From Flavobacteriales bacterium (GTDB lineage: Bacteria > Bacteroidota > Bacteroidia > NS11-12g > UBA955), in contig CANMCY010000008.1 in the NCBI GenBank assembly GCA_947496375.1, forward strand, positions 1 through 64,000: DNA of 64,000 nucleotides, read 5' to 3'. A program made the position numbers and the translations under genes. This document shows positions 34,448 to 42,639 of the stretch, piece after piece (the stretch's first letter is position 1; each line of letters opens with the position of its first letter). The notes under the pieces were generated by a model. The model saw only the letters and a program-made list of their open reading frames with translations, was not told where the DNA came from and did no database searches.

Positions 34448-34520
34448 CATGACCCCGGCGGAGTCAAATATCTGCAGCCGGAATGGCGAAAGATGTTTAC
34501 GACCCTGAAGGTGGTCGAAC
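34448..34520. repeat. Diverged third copy of the transposase-flanking repeat
   Basis: TGACCCCGGCGGAGTCA, then ATATCTGCAGCCGGAATGGC, AAGATGTT and GACCCTGAAGGTGGTCG match the right half of the repeats at 21-167 and 907-1053 in order and spacing, with point differences. The palindromes are degraded, so it is an older copy. Confidence 0.8.
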
Positions 34521-34592
34521 CCAAGAATATCTGGTACATGGCGGTTATAGCAAAATTTCAATGCGCTGATGGTATTCCCATTAATATGGGCC

Positions 34593-34636
34593 TATCAAAC
34601 ATAGTCCGGGGTTTAAACCCCGGGCTATGTTTGATA
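34593..34636. repeat. 44-bp near-perfect palindrome
   Basis: Left arm TATCAAACATAG then TCCGGGGTTT; right arm AAACCCCGGG then CTATGTTTGATA. Only one position (34605/34624) is not Watson-Crick, and it can pair as G-U. It lies 7 bp beyond the stop of the minus-strand regulator, so its transcript could fold there as a transcription or 3'-end barrier, but no T run follows. Confidence 0.85.
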
Positions 34637-34643
34637 TTCTCCC

Positions 34644-36299
34644 CTAACCCACCTTCTTATTCCAAACCTTCCGCACATAATATTCACTAAAACCTGTTAT
34701 TTGCGAAATCTCTTTGGCGGATTTGTTTTCCTTTCGGAGCCGTCTTACCTGCACCATCCTGAGCCGGTTGATATAGGCACCGGGTTTTTCAGGTGCAAGC
34801 AGTTCGTAAATTACCGCATTGTTGGTTTGAAAACGTTCAGCGATGGATTTTAAGCTCGCCTGTGCCAGGTTTTCTTTAATGAATGTTTCTACATCTTCAC
34901 GGGTGGTTCTGTTAACTGCACCTTCTGGCATTTCCTGTTTGATGGACCTGAGTCGGTGACGCAAACGGTAAAGCAGATAGGATAGAATAGCCACAAATAA
35001 AATCAGGGTCGCAATCAATGTGATGATGCTGTATGGTACGGGCTGGTTTCCCCCAGCCATTTTAATGGTTCTGTCGGCAAGCTGATCGAGGTATCTTGCA
35101 TCCAGCACATACAGGCCGTCAATGCTGCCGGCAAAGAGACTGTCGCCTTGGAGGTAGAGCCCCCTGCGGTTAAATTCTACACCCTTGATGAGTTCCGATA
35201 ATTTGTTCGAAGCGGTGTTATACCGATACAACCCCGCATCGGTGGCGATGACAAAGTCTGAACCGCCTAGGTGCTGCAGTGTGTGGGCTTTTTTTAATGT
35301 GGTAAGCTTTTTATAGGAGCCGTCGGCATTCACAGCATACAAACCATCACTGCACAGCAGGTAGTTGCTTAGATTGCCTATATATCCATCAAGGATGGGT
35401 TCTGTAAGCGTAAAGTTTACCTTGGTATTTTTGGTTGTCGGATTGATTGACATGAAGGCTTTTCCGGCCGCGAAATACACAGAGCCGCGGTTTTCTCCCA
35501 ACATTGTCACTTCGGCGTCTTTTTCTTTAACTTTGAACAAGGAATGGGCTTTGGTGAGCGCTTCATTTATGGCCATCAGCTCTGACTTTGCAGATACGAT
35601 GTATTGTTTATGGTACTTTGAGTACAATATATCACTCGCCCAGTCAGAAGTATATCCTTTTGGCAGATCCGGTCTTCCTAATGGCAAGCTGTCGCCAGCC
35701 CGGAGATCGGCGATTAGCAGGGAGCTGTAGCAGATAAAAGCCTTTCCATTTAATTCGCGTATGCGGCCGTCTGTAAAGCCGGGAAATCGCGCGCTGGCCA
35801 GCTTGTATCCCCGGTAGTAGATGCCAGAGTAGGTTCCTACAAAATTCCGGGATGCGGTTCTCACGCTGTGGTTTCGGTAACGGTGATCGAAGGGCAGGAT
35901 CTCGTAGATATGCATTTTACCTCCGGAAGTAATGTAGAAAAAGTCTTCTGTACCGGCATGGTACTCGTCCCGGCTCTCTGAAGAAAATGGAAGCATCCGG
36001 CTATAGGTGGTCTGGTTGTGGTACTTTATTCCGTCAGGGTCAATAATGGGCAATTCTTTGTTGTCCAGTGTCAGGTATCCTATCCGGTTGTCAAGTTTCG
36101 ACATTGTCGTTCCGTCGTATTGATGAACCCCCTCTGATGTGCCTGCATAAATTTTGCCGTCACCTGCTTTCAGCACATTGTAATAAAATGGCCTGGAAAT
36201 CATTGAATAAAGGATGGTGTCCCTCAGCTGAGCCCAAGCCGGTAACATCCACAGACAGGCAGCAAGGATAAGGAGTTTTTTTGAATGCATGGATTTCAA
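34644..36299 (-). CDS. Membrane-spanning sensor with AraC-type DNA-binding domain
   Basis: 551 residues. N-terminal signal (LLILAACLWMLPAWAQ), then ~400 residues with propeller-like repeats (GDGKIYAGTSEGVHQYDG, FVIATDAGLYRYNTASN, DSLFAGSIDGLYVLDA) predicted periplasmic. One transmembrane helix (IITLIATLILFVAILSYLLY) near 430-450 leads to a short linker and a C-terminal ~75-residue AraC-type HTH: LKSIAERFQTNNAVIYELL for the first half and KEISQITGFSEYYVRKVWNK for the second. It lacks the kinase and receiver domains of hybrid two-component systems, so signal and DNA binding are joined directly across the membrane. ATG at 36299; an in-frame ATG three codons later is also possible. Divergent from the 1668-residue surface protein, its possible target. 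Confidence 0.85.
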   Translation of the reverse strand: MKSMHSKKLLILAACLWMLPAWAQLRDTILYSMISRPFYYNVLKAGDGKIYAGTSEGVHQYDGTTMSKLDNRIGYLTLDNKELPIIDPDGIKYHNQTTYSRMLPFSSESRDEYHAGTEDFFYITSGGKMHIYEILPFDHRYRNHSVRTASRNFVGTYSGIYYRGYKLASARFPGFTDGRIRELNGKAFICYSSLLIADLRAGDSLPLGRPDLPKGYTSDWASDILYSKYHKQYIVSAKSELMAINEALTKAHSLFKVKEKDAEVTMLGENRGSVYFAAGKAFMSINPTTKNTKVNFTLTEPILDGYIGNLSNYLLCSDGLYAVNADGSYKKLTTLKKAHTLQHLGGSDFVIATDAGLYRYNTASNKLSELIKGVEFNRRGLYLQGDSLFAGSIDGLYVLDARYLDQLADRTIKMAGGNQPVPYSIITLIATLILFVAILSYLLYRLRHRLRSIKQEMPEGAVNRTTREDVETFIKENLAQASLKSIAERFQTNNAVIYELLAPEKPGAYINRLRMVQVRRLRKENKSAKEISQITGFSEYYVRKVWNKKVG

Positions 36300-36341
36300 T
36301 AGAGCGTATTTTTAACAATCACAAAGAAATGTCACATATGC

Positions 36342-36358
36342 GATAATTTAAAATTATC
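36342..36358. promoter_or_regulatory. Palindromic operator candidate upstream of the sensor-regulator
   Basis: GATAATTT-A-AAATTATC, a perfect 17-bp inverted repeat 43 bp before the regulator start in the 267-bp gap shared with the divergent T9SS gene. Suitable as an autoregulatory site; binding is inference. The rest of the gap (36359-36566) shows no further motif; no TAnnTTTG match was found for the plus-strand gene. Confidence 0.4.
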
Positions 36359-36566
36359 ATTAAAAAATAGCACATTGCTCTTGAAATAATGCCATGCTTG
36401 CAGGGTTGGTCGGGCTGTCATAAGCAGGGTAATTTTGCTTTGAATATCAATATTTCCATTTCCCATGTTTCACTTACTTCATTCTGGATCATCGCTTGCT
36501 ACAACGCGATGTAGACGGAAAATATAATATCACTAAAATTACTTCGTAGCTAAAAACCCTCCAACC

Positions 36567-39500
36567 ATGTACTATAAAATTAAGAATTCCTTAAAATTTG
36601 TTATTCTAATGTTCCTGCCAATTTCCAATGCTTTTGGACAGGTTTTAACATTAAGCACTACTGGCCAAACTGGCACATCGGGCACCAACTGGAGTCTAAG
36701 CGGAAACACCATCACAATCAGTGGGGGCAATGCAGACATCAATGTTAGTGTTGTTAATGGTCATTTATCAGGAAACAGCCTTACGGTTAGTGGAGCAAGC
36801 TCTATTACTGTTTCGGGAGCCATAAGTTGGACAACGAATCAAACTTTGACATTAAGCACATCTGGCAATATAACCATCAATAATACAATAACAGCCTCAG
36901 GATCGGCAGCCGGCTTAAATTTATATTATGGTGGATCGAATGATACAACCATTCCTACTGGAGGCACTTATTACGCCTTGGTACAAAGAAGCAGAAGTAA
37001 AATTCAGCTTTCGGGTTTGAGTCCACTTTTGCGAATTGGCAGCACTACTTACACCGTATACAATTCGCTATCAGCGCTTTCGACCGCCATGGCCTCTGCT
37101 TCCGGTTCAACCCGAGCAGCGCTTGGCAGTAACATTACACTTACCCAAACGTACTCGAACAGTGTTTTCGACATCACATTCGCCGGGGTTTTTGATGGCT
37201 TAGGCAACATTATCGATGGCTTGAATATCCGAAACAGCGGAGGTGCCTCCACCAAAAACAACCTGGGTTTGTTTAGCCAATTTCAAGGGGCCACCGTCAG
37301 AAACCTTGGCATAACCAATATCGATATTCAAACCAACTCTACCGCCGCCGGAACCACCGGCTCCGAATACCGCATTGGTGGATTGGTGGGTAATGTGGGA
37401 AATTCCGGATTGAGTTCAGGATATTCTAGCTCTGCCTATACTTCAACCATTGAAGGTGTATGGTCATCAGGAAATATCTCATCGGCTAATAACAATGGAA
37501 CCGACAATAGCACTAACGGTGACCGTCAAAAATTCTATTTTGCAGGTGGCATAGTGGGAAGCCAAAACAATGGAACCATGAACCTAAGCAAGTCATACAG
37601 CACTGTGAATGTGAGCACCGCCGGATCTTACACGGATAATCTGGCAATTGGCGGATTGGTTGGCGATGTAGGCATAAATACCCTTCTTCCACTCTCTCAC
37701 ACTCAAGCAACAGGAACCCAGTTGGCCTGTACAGTGAGTAAATCATTTACAACAGGTTCATTAATATCGGGAACCTATGGTTTCTATTACGGTACCGGCG
37801 GGGTAATCGGGGTTGTATTCACTGCAGGTTGCACATTTGAAGATTGTTATTCCTGGGGCAGCGCAGTATCTAATGCTTCATTTGGTGGTTTAGTTGGATA
37901 TGCATCAACCGGCGGAACTTTCAGACGGATTTATACAACACAATCTACTGCAGGTTCTATTCCATTTCCATCTAATTCATATACATCAGTTACTCCAACA
38001 TCCCCAACAAGCGGCACAACGCTACCATCCGGCTTTGGAAACACAGTATGGTCTAAAGCAACGGGTGAAAGGCCCATACTTGTTGATCTGGAAACCGCAC
38101 CTTCTCCGCTATATGTTAAAGTAACCACTGGGGGTTCAAGCTCATTTGGTAACTTAAATATCGCCTATACGATAGTTGATGGCTCGGGCACTGCGGTAAA
38201 TCTTACCTCATTGGGCCTGTCCACCCCTACCGGCACTCCTGTGTTTACCATTACCAACTTAACTCCCGCAGGCATATACAGCGATGTTTCCTATATCACG
38301 GGTCTAACCTGGACCGGTTCCAATGCAGCATTATACACACTTAAACCATTCTCTACCACAACACCGGCTTCGCATACCATAACCTGCTCGGGTTCTTGTG
38401 TTACCTACACCATTACCTATAACGGCAACAGCAATACGGGTGGAGTAGCTCCGTCAGTAACTACATTTTACGGCTCTAAAACCGTTGCTACAAAAGGTAC
38501 GCTTGTTCGTTATGGCTATGTTTTTTCAGGTTGGAATACCGCTTCAAATGGCAGCGGAACCAATTATGCAGAAGGGGGAACGTATTCTGCGGCAGCGAAT
38601 GTAACTTTATACGCTAAATGGACCAAGACGGCATACCAGGCATGTACTTTCACCGAATTGACAAATGCTATTACTGCGTCAACAGATGGTGACACCATTA
38701 ATGTAAACTGTGATATAATCGCTACTGCGGTAACTGCCATTTCAAAAAACCTGGTTATTAATGGAAACGGCTATACCATCAGCGTACCGGTACCGGGTTT
38801 GGATAATTTGGGAATATATAGTGTATCACCTTCTACATTTCGTGTTTTTACTTTTAGCGGCTCCAAGACAATCACAATCAATAACCTTACCATTAAAGGG
38901 GGGAGTACGTCAGATGGTGGAGCAATTAATATATCTTCTACCAATGTAATAAAGCTAAATAATTGTACTGTATCAAATTCATTATCGTCTACTGGTGGCG
39001 GAGGTATTTACAACGCTGGTGTGCTTTTTTTAAATAATTCTTACATCAGGCGCAATGCGGCCAACTATGGTGGAGGTATCATTAATACCGGTTCAGCCAA
39101 AGCATATGTTGAGAATAGTACAATGATTGAAAATCGATCCACCATATCCAACGGTGGCGGTGGTGCAGCAGAATGTCAGTCAGGTTCAATAATGTATTTT
39201 AATAATTCAACGCTTTCCAATAATCAAAGTACGGAAATCGGTGGGGCGATAAACTGTTATATGGGTACAATTTACTTTATTAACAGCACTGCCACCGGAA
39301 ATGTTGCCTTTGGCAATAATAACGGTGGTGCTATTGGAAACAACAATGGTAATGTTTATATTGTAAATTCACTTTTTGCACATAACTACCGCAGAACGAC
39401 CGGTAGTGTTACGGCACCTACAGGATTTGTTTTAGATGATGTTGTAGCGCATTCTGTTCAAGGAAATGTTAGAATGTATAATTCCATACATCACGCTAGT

Positions 39501-41573
39501 TTGCCCGGTGGGATGGGAACAACCTCAAATAATGTCAATTACACTGGCAGTGCTGATGGTTCTAACAACACCATCTTTTCCGGTGGGATACTGTCGAAGA
39601 TTACCAATAATAGTGGAAATGAAATTGGGGATCAGATATTCCGCCCATTTTTGTTTGAAAATAAAGGATCTGTTGCGCCTACGCTAAAGTCCGGTTCATT
39701 TGTCTCTATTGCCGGCAATAAGGGGACACCAACGCGATTTTCCAACAACAACAATTCCAGTCCTGCTATTGCCTACTACAACGGCACATCCTGGGTAGAT
39801 TTAATAGGAACCAGTGTTTCCAGTCAACTTGTGGCGACAGACCAGGTGGGGCAAACAAGGTCAAATACAGCACCAACCAGAGGTGCGATTGAATCGGAAT
39901 TGAGTAAAACACTCTACATTGTTAAGGTAAGTAGTTCCTCGGGAGGTAACGGAACCATTAACGGCGGTACCATTTATGGCGATGTATACGAATCAGGTAC
40001 AACACTTACTTTAACAGCCGTTCCCAGCAATGGCTATTCTTTCACGAGATGGGACTATGTTTCAGGCGGTACCGGAACAGCATCTTCATCAAATCCATAC
40101 TCATTTACAGTAACCGGGAATGTAACCTTAATTCCTGTTTTTACTGCACTTACTGCAGGTCAGTATACCCTTACATATGTTGGCAATGGTCACACCGGGG
40201 GCACTCAACCTGCCGGGGGGACTTATTCTACAGCCCAAACCATAGCATCTGACGGTAGCATGGTCCGGGATGGTTATAAATTTACTGGATGGAATACCAA
40301 TTCAAATGGCAGTGGTACATCATACTCAGTTGGTGTCACATATTCAACTGTTTCTAATTTAACATTGTATGCACAATGGACTGAGATTCTATGGAAAGGA
40401 TCTTCGTCCACCGATTTTTCCACTGCATCAAACTGGAATATAAATGATGTACCCATTAATAGTTCCTTTGCAATAGCACATGACGCGGTCAATGATTTAA
40501 TATTATCAAGTAGTATATCAGTAAATTTTGTCAAATTCTACAGTACAACTAAGGATATGATTCTAGGAAACAATACACTGACAGTCTCAACAATAAGTGG
40601 TTGTAGTGCAGATAGATATGTCAAAACCAACGGCACTGGTAGGTTAAAAATGAATGTGGCGAGTGGCGCAAGTACACTTTATCCGGTGGGAAATTCAGCT
40701 TATAACCCGGTTACTATCGCCAATAAAAACGCAACAGCGGACGACTTTAGCGTTTTGGTGGTAGATGAGGTGTATGAAAACGGGTCCTCATCCGGCACTG
40801 TTATGACGCAGCCTCACGTAAAAAGAACCTGGAACATTAATAAAACCAATTCCAATACCGGATCGGGTGTGGATTTTCTGTTTAACTGGAATTCAGGTGA
40901 AGTAACCGGCACCATTACAACGGCTAAACTCTTTCACTATGGAACCCGATGGGTAAAACAAACAGGAACTTCCTCATCCACTGCTACTTCATTTACTTAT
41001 ACCGGCTACACCGGCACATTCTCTCCGTTCGCCATAGGTGATGATATTCAGGCGCTGCCCGTAACCCTGCTTTATTTTAAGTGTCATGCCAACGAAAACA
41101 AGGGTAATTTGCTTCGTTGGGCAACGGTTACAGAATTAAACAGCAAACAATTTGAGGTTGAAAGAAGCACTGATGGCAAAACATACCATAACATTGGAAC
41201 AGTTCCTGCCGCAGGTAATTCCCTAACCACAAAGACCTATGAATTCATTGACAAATCAATCCTTGGAAACATGGCTGCCTATCGTGTGAAGATGATGGAT
41301 GAAGACGGAAGCTTCAAATACAGTGAACCTTGCGTGGTGCTAAATCATGAGACGGGCGCAGAGACCCTTATATATCCTAACCCAAGCCAAGGCAACTTCA
41401 CGATAGAAACTGCAGAACCCGGTAATTTTAAGATTATCGACGCCATCGGAAGGGTCGTTCTTCTGGGAGATATCAGTAAAAAAACCACAATCAACGGGTT
41501 GTTGCCAGGTGTGTATTTTATCACCATTCAAACAGAAGAGAAATACCATACCCAAAAGCTGATGGTGGAATAA
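36567..41573 (+). CDS. 1668-residue mosaic T9SS (type A) surface protein
   Basis: Signal peptide (KFVILMFLPISNAFGQ). Low-complexity Ser/Thr/Gly/Asn beta-rich segment to ~250; GLUG-like repeats at about 268-440 (GGLVGNVGNSG, FAGGIVGSQNNG, FGGLVGYASTGG); an MBG-like domain ~515-610; an InlB-type (Listeria-Bacteroides) repeat ~612-690 (YTITYNGNSNTGG, YGYVFSGWNTASNGSGTNY, LYAKW); a parallel beta-helix ~800-960 with GGGIYNAG and GGAINCYMG turns; a divergent InlB repeat ~1115-1195; a second InlB repeat ~1199-1273; and a type A T9SS sorting domain over the last ~68 residues (IYPNPSQGNFTIET, GLLPGVYFITIQTEE, KLMVE). The architecture indicates an adhesin or surface-shaft protein attached through A-LPS after T9SS export. 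Ligand unknown. Base composition looks more AT-rich than its neighbours. Confidence 0.9.
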   Translation: MYYKIKNSLKFVILMFLPISNAFGQVLTLSTTGQTGTSGTNWSLSGNTITISGGNADINVSVVNGHLSGNSLTVSGASSITVSGAISWTTNQTLTLSTSGNITINNTITASGSAAGLNLYYGGSNDTTIPTGGTYYALVQRSRSKIQLSGLSPLLRIGSTTYTVYNSLSALSTAMASASGSTRAALGSNITLTQTYSNSVFDITFAGVFDGLGNIIDGLNIRNSGGASTKNNLGLFSQFQGATVRNLGITNIDIQTNSTAAGTTGSEYRIGGLVGNVGNSGLSSGYSSSAYTSTIEGVWSSGNISSANNNGTDNSTNGDRQKFYFAGGIVGSQNNGTMNLSKSYSTVNVSTAGSYTDNLAIGGLVGDVGINTLLPLSHTQATGTQLACTVSKSFTTGSLISGTYGFYYGTGGVIGVVFTAGCTFEDCYSWGSAVSNASFGGLVGYASTGGTFRRIYTTQSTAGSIPFPSNSYTSVTPTSPTSGTTLPSGFGNTVWSKATGERPILVDLETAPSPLYVKVTTGGSSSFGNLNIAYTIVDGSGTAVNLTSLGLSTPTGTPVFTITNLTPAGIYSDVSYITGLTWTGSNAALYTLKPFSTTTPASHTITCSGSCVTYTITYNGNSNTGGVAPSVTTFYGSKTVATKGTLVRYGYVFSGWNTASNGSGTNYAEGGTYSAAANVTLYAKWTKTAYQACTFTELTNAITASTDGDTINVNCDIIATAVTAISKNLVINGNGYTISVPVPGLDNLGIYSVSPSTFRVFTFSGSKTITINNLTIKGGSTSDGGAINISSTNVIKLNNCTVSNSLSSTGGGGIYNAGVLFLNNSYIRRNAANYGGGIINTGSAKAYVENSTMIENRSTISNGGGGAAECQSGSIMYFNNSTLSNNQSTEIGGAINCYMGTIYFINSTATGNVAFGNNNGGAIGNNNGNVYIVNSLFAHNYRRTTGSVTAPTGFVLDDVVAHSVQGNVRMYNSIHHASLPGGMGTTSNNVNYTGSADGSNNTIFSGGILSKITNNSGNEIGDQIFRPFLFENKGSVAPTLKSGSFVSIAGNKGTPTRFSNNNNSSPAIAYYNGTSWVDLIGTSVSSQLVATDQVGQTRSNTAPTRGAIESELSKTLYIVKVSSSSGGNGTINGGTIYGDVYESGTTLTLTAVPSNGYSFTRWDYVSGGTGTASSSNPYSFTVTGNVTLIPVFTALTAGQYTLTYVGNGHTGGTQPAGGTYSTAQTIASDGSMVRDGYKFTGWNTNSNGSGTSYSVGVTYSTVSNLTLYAQWTEILWKGSSSTDFSTASNWNINDVPINSSFAIAHDAVNDLILSSSISVNFVKFYSTTKDMILGNNTLTVSTISGCSADRYVKTNGTGRLKMNVASGASTLYPVGNSAYNPVTIANKNATADDFSVLVVDEVYENGSSSGTVMTQPHVKRTWNINKTNSNTGSGVDFLFNWNSGEVTGTITTAKLFHYGTRWVKQTGTSSSTATSFTYTGYTGTFSPFAIGDDIQALPVTLLYFKCHANENKGNLLRWATVTELNSKQFEVERSTDGKTYHNIGTVPAAGNSLTTKTYEFIDKSILGNMAAYRVKMMDEDGSFKYSEPCVVLNHETGAETLIYPNPSQGNFTIETAEPGNFKIIDAIGRVVLLGDISKKTTINGLLPGVYFITIQTEEKYHTQKLMVE

Positions 41574-41659
41574 ACCAGGGTATAAAATCGCTTGTTACAC
41601 CCTTAAAAAACGAAGGGTTTATAATTGTAAACATATAAAAATCTTTGTATTAACCTATA

Positions 41660-41697
41660 AAAAAGCACCCTAAATCATTTAGGGTGCTTTTTGTTTT
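41660..41697 (+). terminator. Rho-independent terminator after the T9SS gene
   Basis: AGCACCCTAAAT-C-ATTTAGGGTGCT, 12-bp stem followed by TTTTTGTTTTT, 87 bp after the stop. Confidence 0.92.
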
Positions 41698-41840
41698 TCA
41701 GAAATTTGGCAACTTTTTAAAAGCTGTAAACAAAACAGCATTTCCTTTGGCGGGTGGGTGAATCAAGCAGCCCCCGACCGCGGAGGGGTCTCATAAACGG
41801 GCAATGGAAAGTCTAAACGTATCTTAGCATTGGGATTTAA

Positions 41841-42262
41841 CAGCGGTGATCCAAATGTCTTACGGAGGGTCCTCAAGCAAAATAGTCCCGGCTCGCTGCG
41901 ATAGGCGGTGATTTTGATTGCTGGATTACCTTCGGTGATCCAAAATGTCTTACGGAGGGGCTACAAACAAAATAGTCCCGGCTCACTGCGATCGACGGTG
42001 ATTTTGATTGCGGGATTACCTTCGGTGATCCAAAATGTCTTACGGAGGGGCTACAAACAAAATAGTCCCGGCTCACTGCAATCGGCGGTGATTTTGATTG
42101 CTGGATTACCTTCGGTGATCTAAAATGTCTTACGGAGGGGCCTCAAACAAAATAGTCCCGGCTCACTGCGATCGGCGGTGATTTTGATTGCTGGATTACC
42201 TTCGGTGATCCAAAATGTCTTACGGAGGGGCTACAAACAAAATAGTCCCGGCTCACTGCGTT
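41841..42262. repeat. 90-bp tandem repeat array, non-coding
   Basis: Units beginning AATAGTCCCGGCTC start at 41881, 41971, 42061, 42151 and 42241, an exact 90-bp period: four complete units, a 40-bp partial unit on the left (41841-41880) and about 22 bp on the right. Complete units differ from each other at only two to six positions. Each unit contains an 8-bp hairpin GGATTACC-TTC-GGTGATCC and ACAAACAAAATAGTCCCG, which also occurs inverted directly downstream of the tRNA-Leu gene at 42355. Because 90 is a multiple of three, several frames stay open and give repeat peptides with no real protein features. The rest of the gap (41698-41840) holds one degenerate REP-like site near 41780. Confidence 0.9.
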
Positions 42263-42278
42263 CACCCGGGATTTTTTT
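42246..42278 (+). terminator. Plus-strand terminator at the right end of the array
   Basis: TCCCGG...CCGGGA hairpin (42246-42251 with 42266-42271) followed by TTTTTTT. It is headed by the array's AACAAAATAGTCCCG sequence. In the other array units the matching place reads GGCGGTGATTTT, like a decayed form of the same terminator. Confidence 0.65.
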
Positions 42279-42313
42279 GTACCGCAACCTTGAAGAGTAC
42301 TTCAGTTGCGGCC

Positions 42314-42342
42314 AAAAAAAAATCCCGCACTCTCGTGCGGGA
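42314..42342 (-). terminator. Rho-independent terminator of the tRNA-Leu operon
   Basis: On the minus strand TCCCGCAC-GAGA-GTGCGGGA followed by nine T. It lies 12 nt beyond the 3' end of tRNA-Leu(GAG). Together with the plus-strand terminator and the CCGCAAC/GTTGCGG hairpin between them it forms a palindrome of about 120 bp. Confidence 0.93.
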
Positions 42343-42354
42343 CTATTTTGTTTG

Positions 42355-42438
42355 TGCCCAAGACTGGATTCGAACCAGCACGCCGTTTCCAGCGCTACCA
42401 CCTCAAGGTAGTGCGTCTACCAATTTCGCCACCTGGGC
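42355..42438 (-). tRNA. tRNA-Leu (anticodon GAG)
   Basis: 84 nt, class II. Acceptor stem GCCCAGG with CTTGGGC, D-arm GGCGAAATTGGTAGACGC, anticodon arm CTACC-TTGAGGT-GGTAG giving anticodon GAG (reads CUU/CUC), a variable arm, and T-arm GCTGGTTCGAATCCAGT. CCA is not encoded. It is second in a two-tRNA operon, 16 bp after tRNA-Leu(CAG). Confidence 0.96.
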
Positions 42439-42454
42439 AGTTGAAAGAAATTAG

Positions 42455-42536
42455 TGCCCAGAACAGGACTCGAACCTGCACACCTCGCGGCGCCGCCACC
42501 TGAAGACGGTGCGTCTACCAATTTCGCCATCTGGGC
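42455..42536 (-). tRNA. tRNA-Leu (anticodon CAG)
   Basis: 82 nt, class II. Acceptor stem GCCCAGA with TTCTGGGC, same D-arm as its neighbour, anticodon arm CCGTC-TTCAGGT-GGCGG giving anticodon CAG (reads CUG), variable arm, and T-arm GCAGGTTCGAGTCCTGT. CCA is not encoded. First gene of the pair; their shared 5' halves suggest duplication followed by anticodon divergence. Confidence 0.96.
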
Positions 42537-42594
42537 ATTCACTGCCATTTTACATGGCAAAAATTTCTTTCAACAAGATTTTAGAACGGGGGTG

Positions 42595-42625
42595 CAAATA
42601 TAGTGAATTTGAATGATTTTTCAAA
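42595..42625 (-). promoter_or_regulatory. Complete -33/-7 promoter for the tRNA-Leu pair
   Basis: Minus-strand TTTG (42622-42625), a 19-bp spacer, then TATATTTG (42595-42602): the full Bacteroidota promoter layout TTTG-N19-TAnnTTTG. The 5' leader contains a TGCCAT/ATGGCA hairpin (42543-42559) just before the first tRNA, which may guide processing. Confidence 0.75.
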
Positions 42626-42639
42626 GAGAATTCGGAGGT

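Larger units (their letters stand above)
34413..34668. repeat. Repeat island bounded by 15-bp direct repeats
   Basis: TTCTTATTCCAAACC occurs at 34413-34427 and again at 34654-34668. The second copy is coding: it gives the VWNKK near the C-terminus of the regulator gene. The first lies 241 bp away outside the gene. Between them sit a REP-like repeat and a 44-bp palindrome. This looks like insertion with duplication of the gene's 3' end, or a partial gene-end duplication. Confidence 0.6.

Noticed and set aside
41841..42262. Possible CRISPR array
   Set aside because: The whole 90-bp unit is conserved; there are no variable spacers between short repeats and no cas genes.
41873..42454. Several 65-79 codon frames across the tandem array and tRNA genes
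   Set aside because: They exist because 90 is a multiple of three; the peptides ending in DWIRTST-like strings are translations through tRNA-Leu sequence, a known source of spurious proteins.
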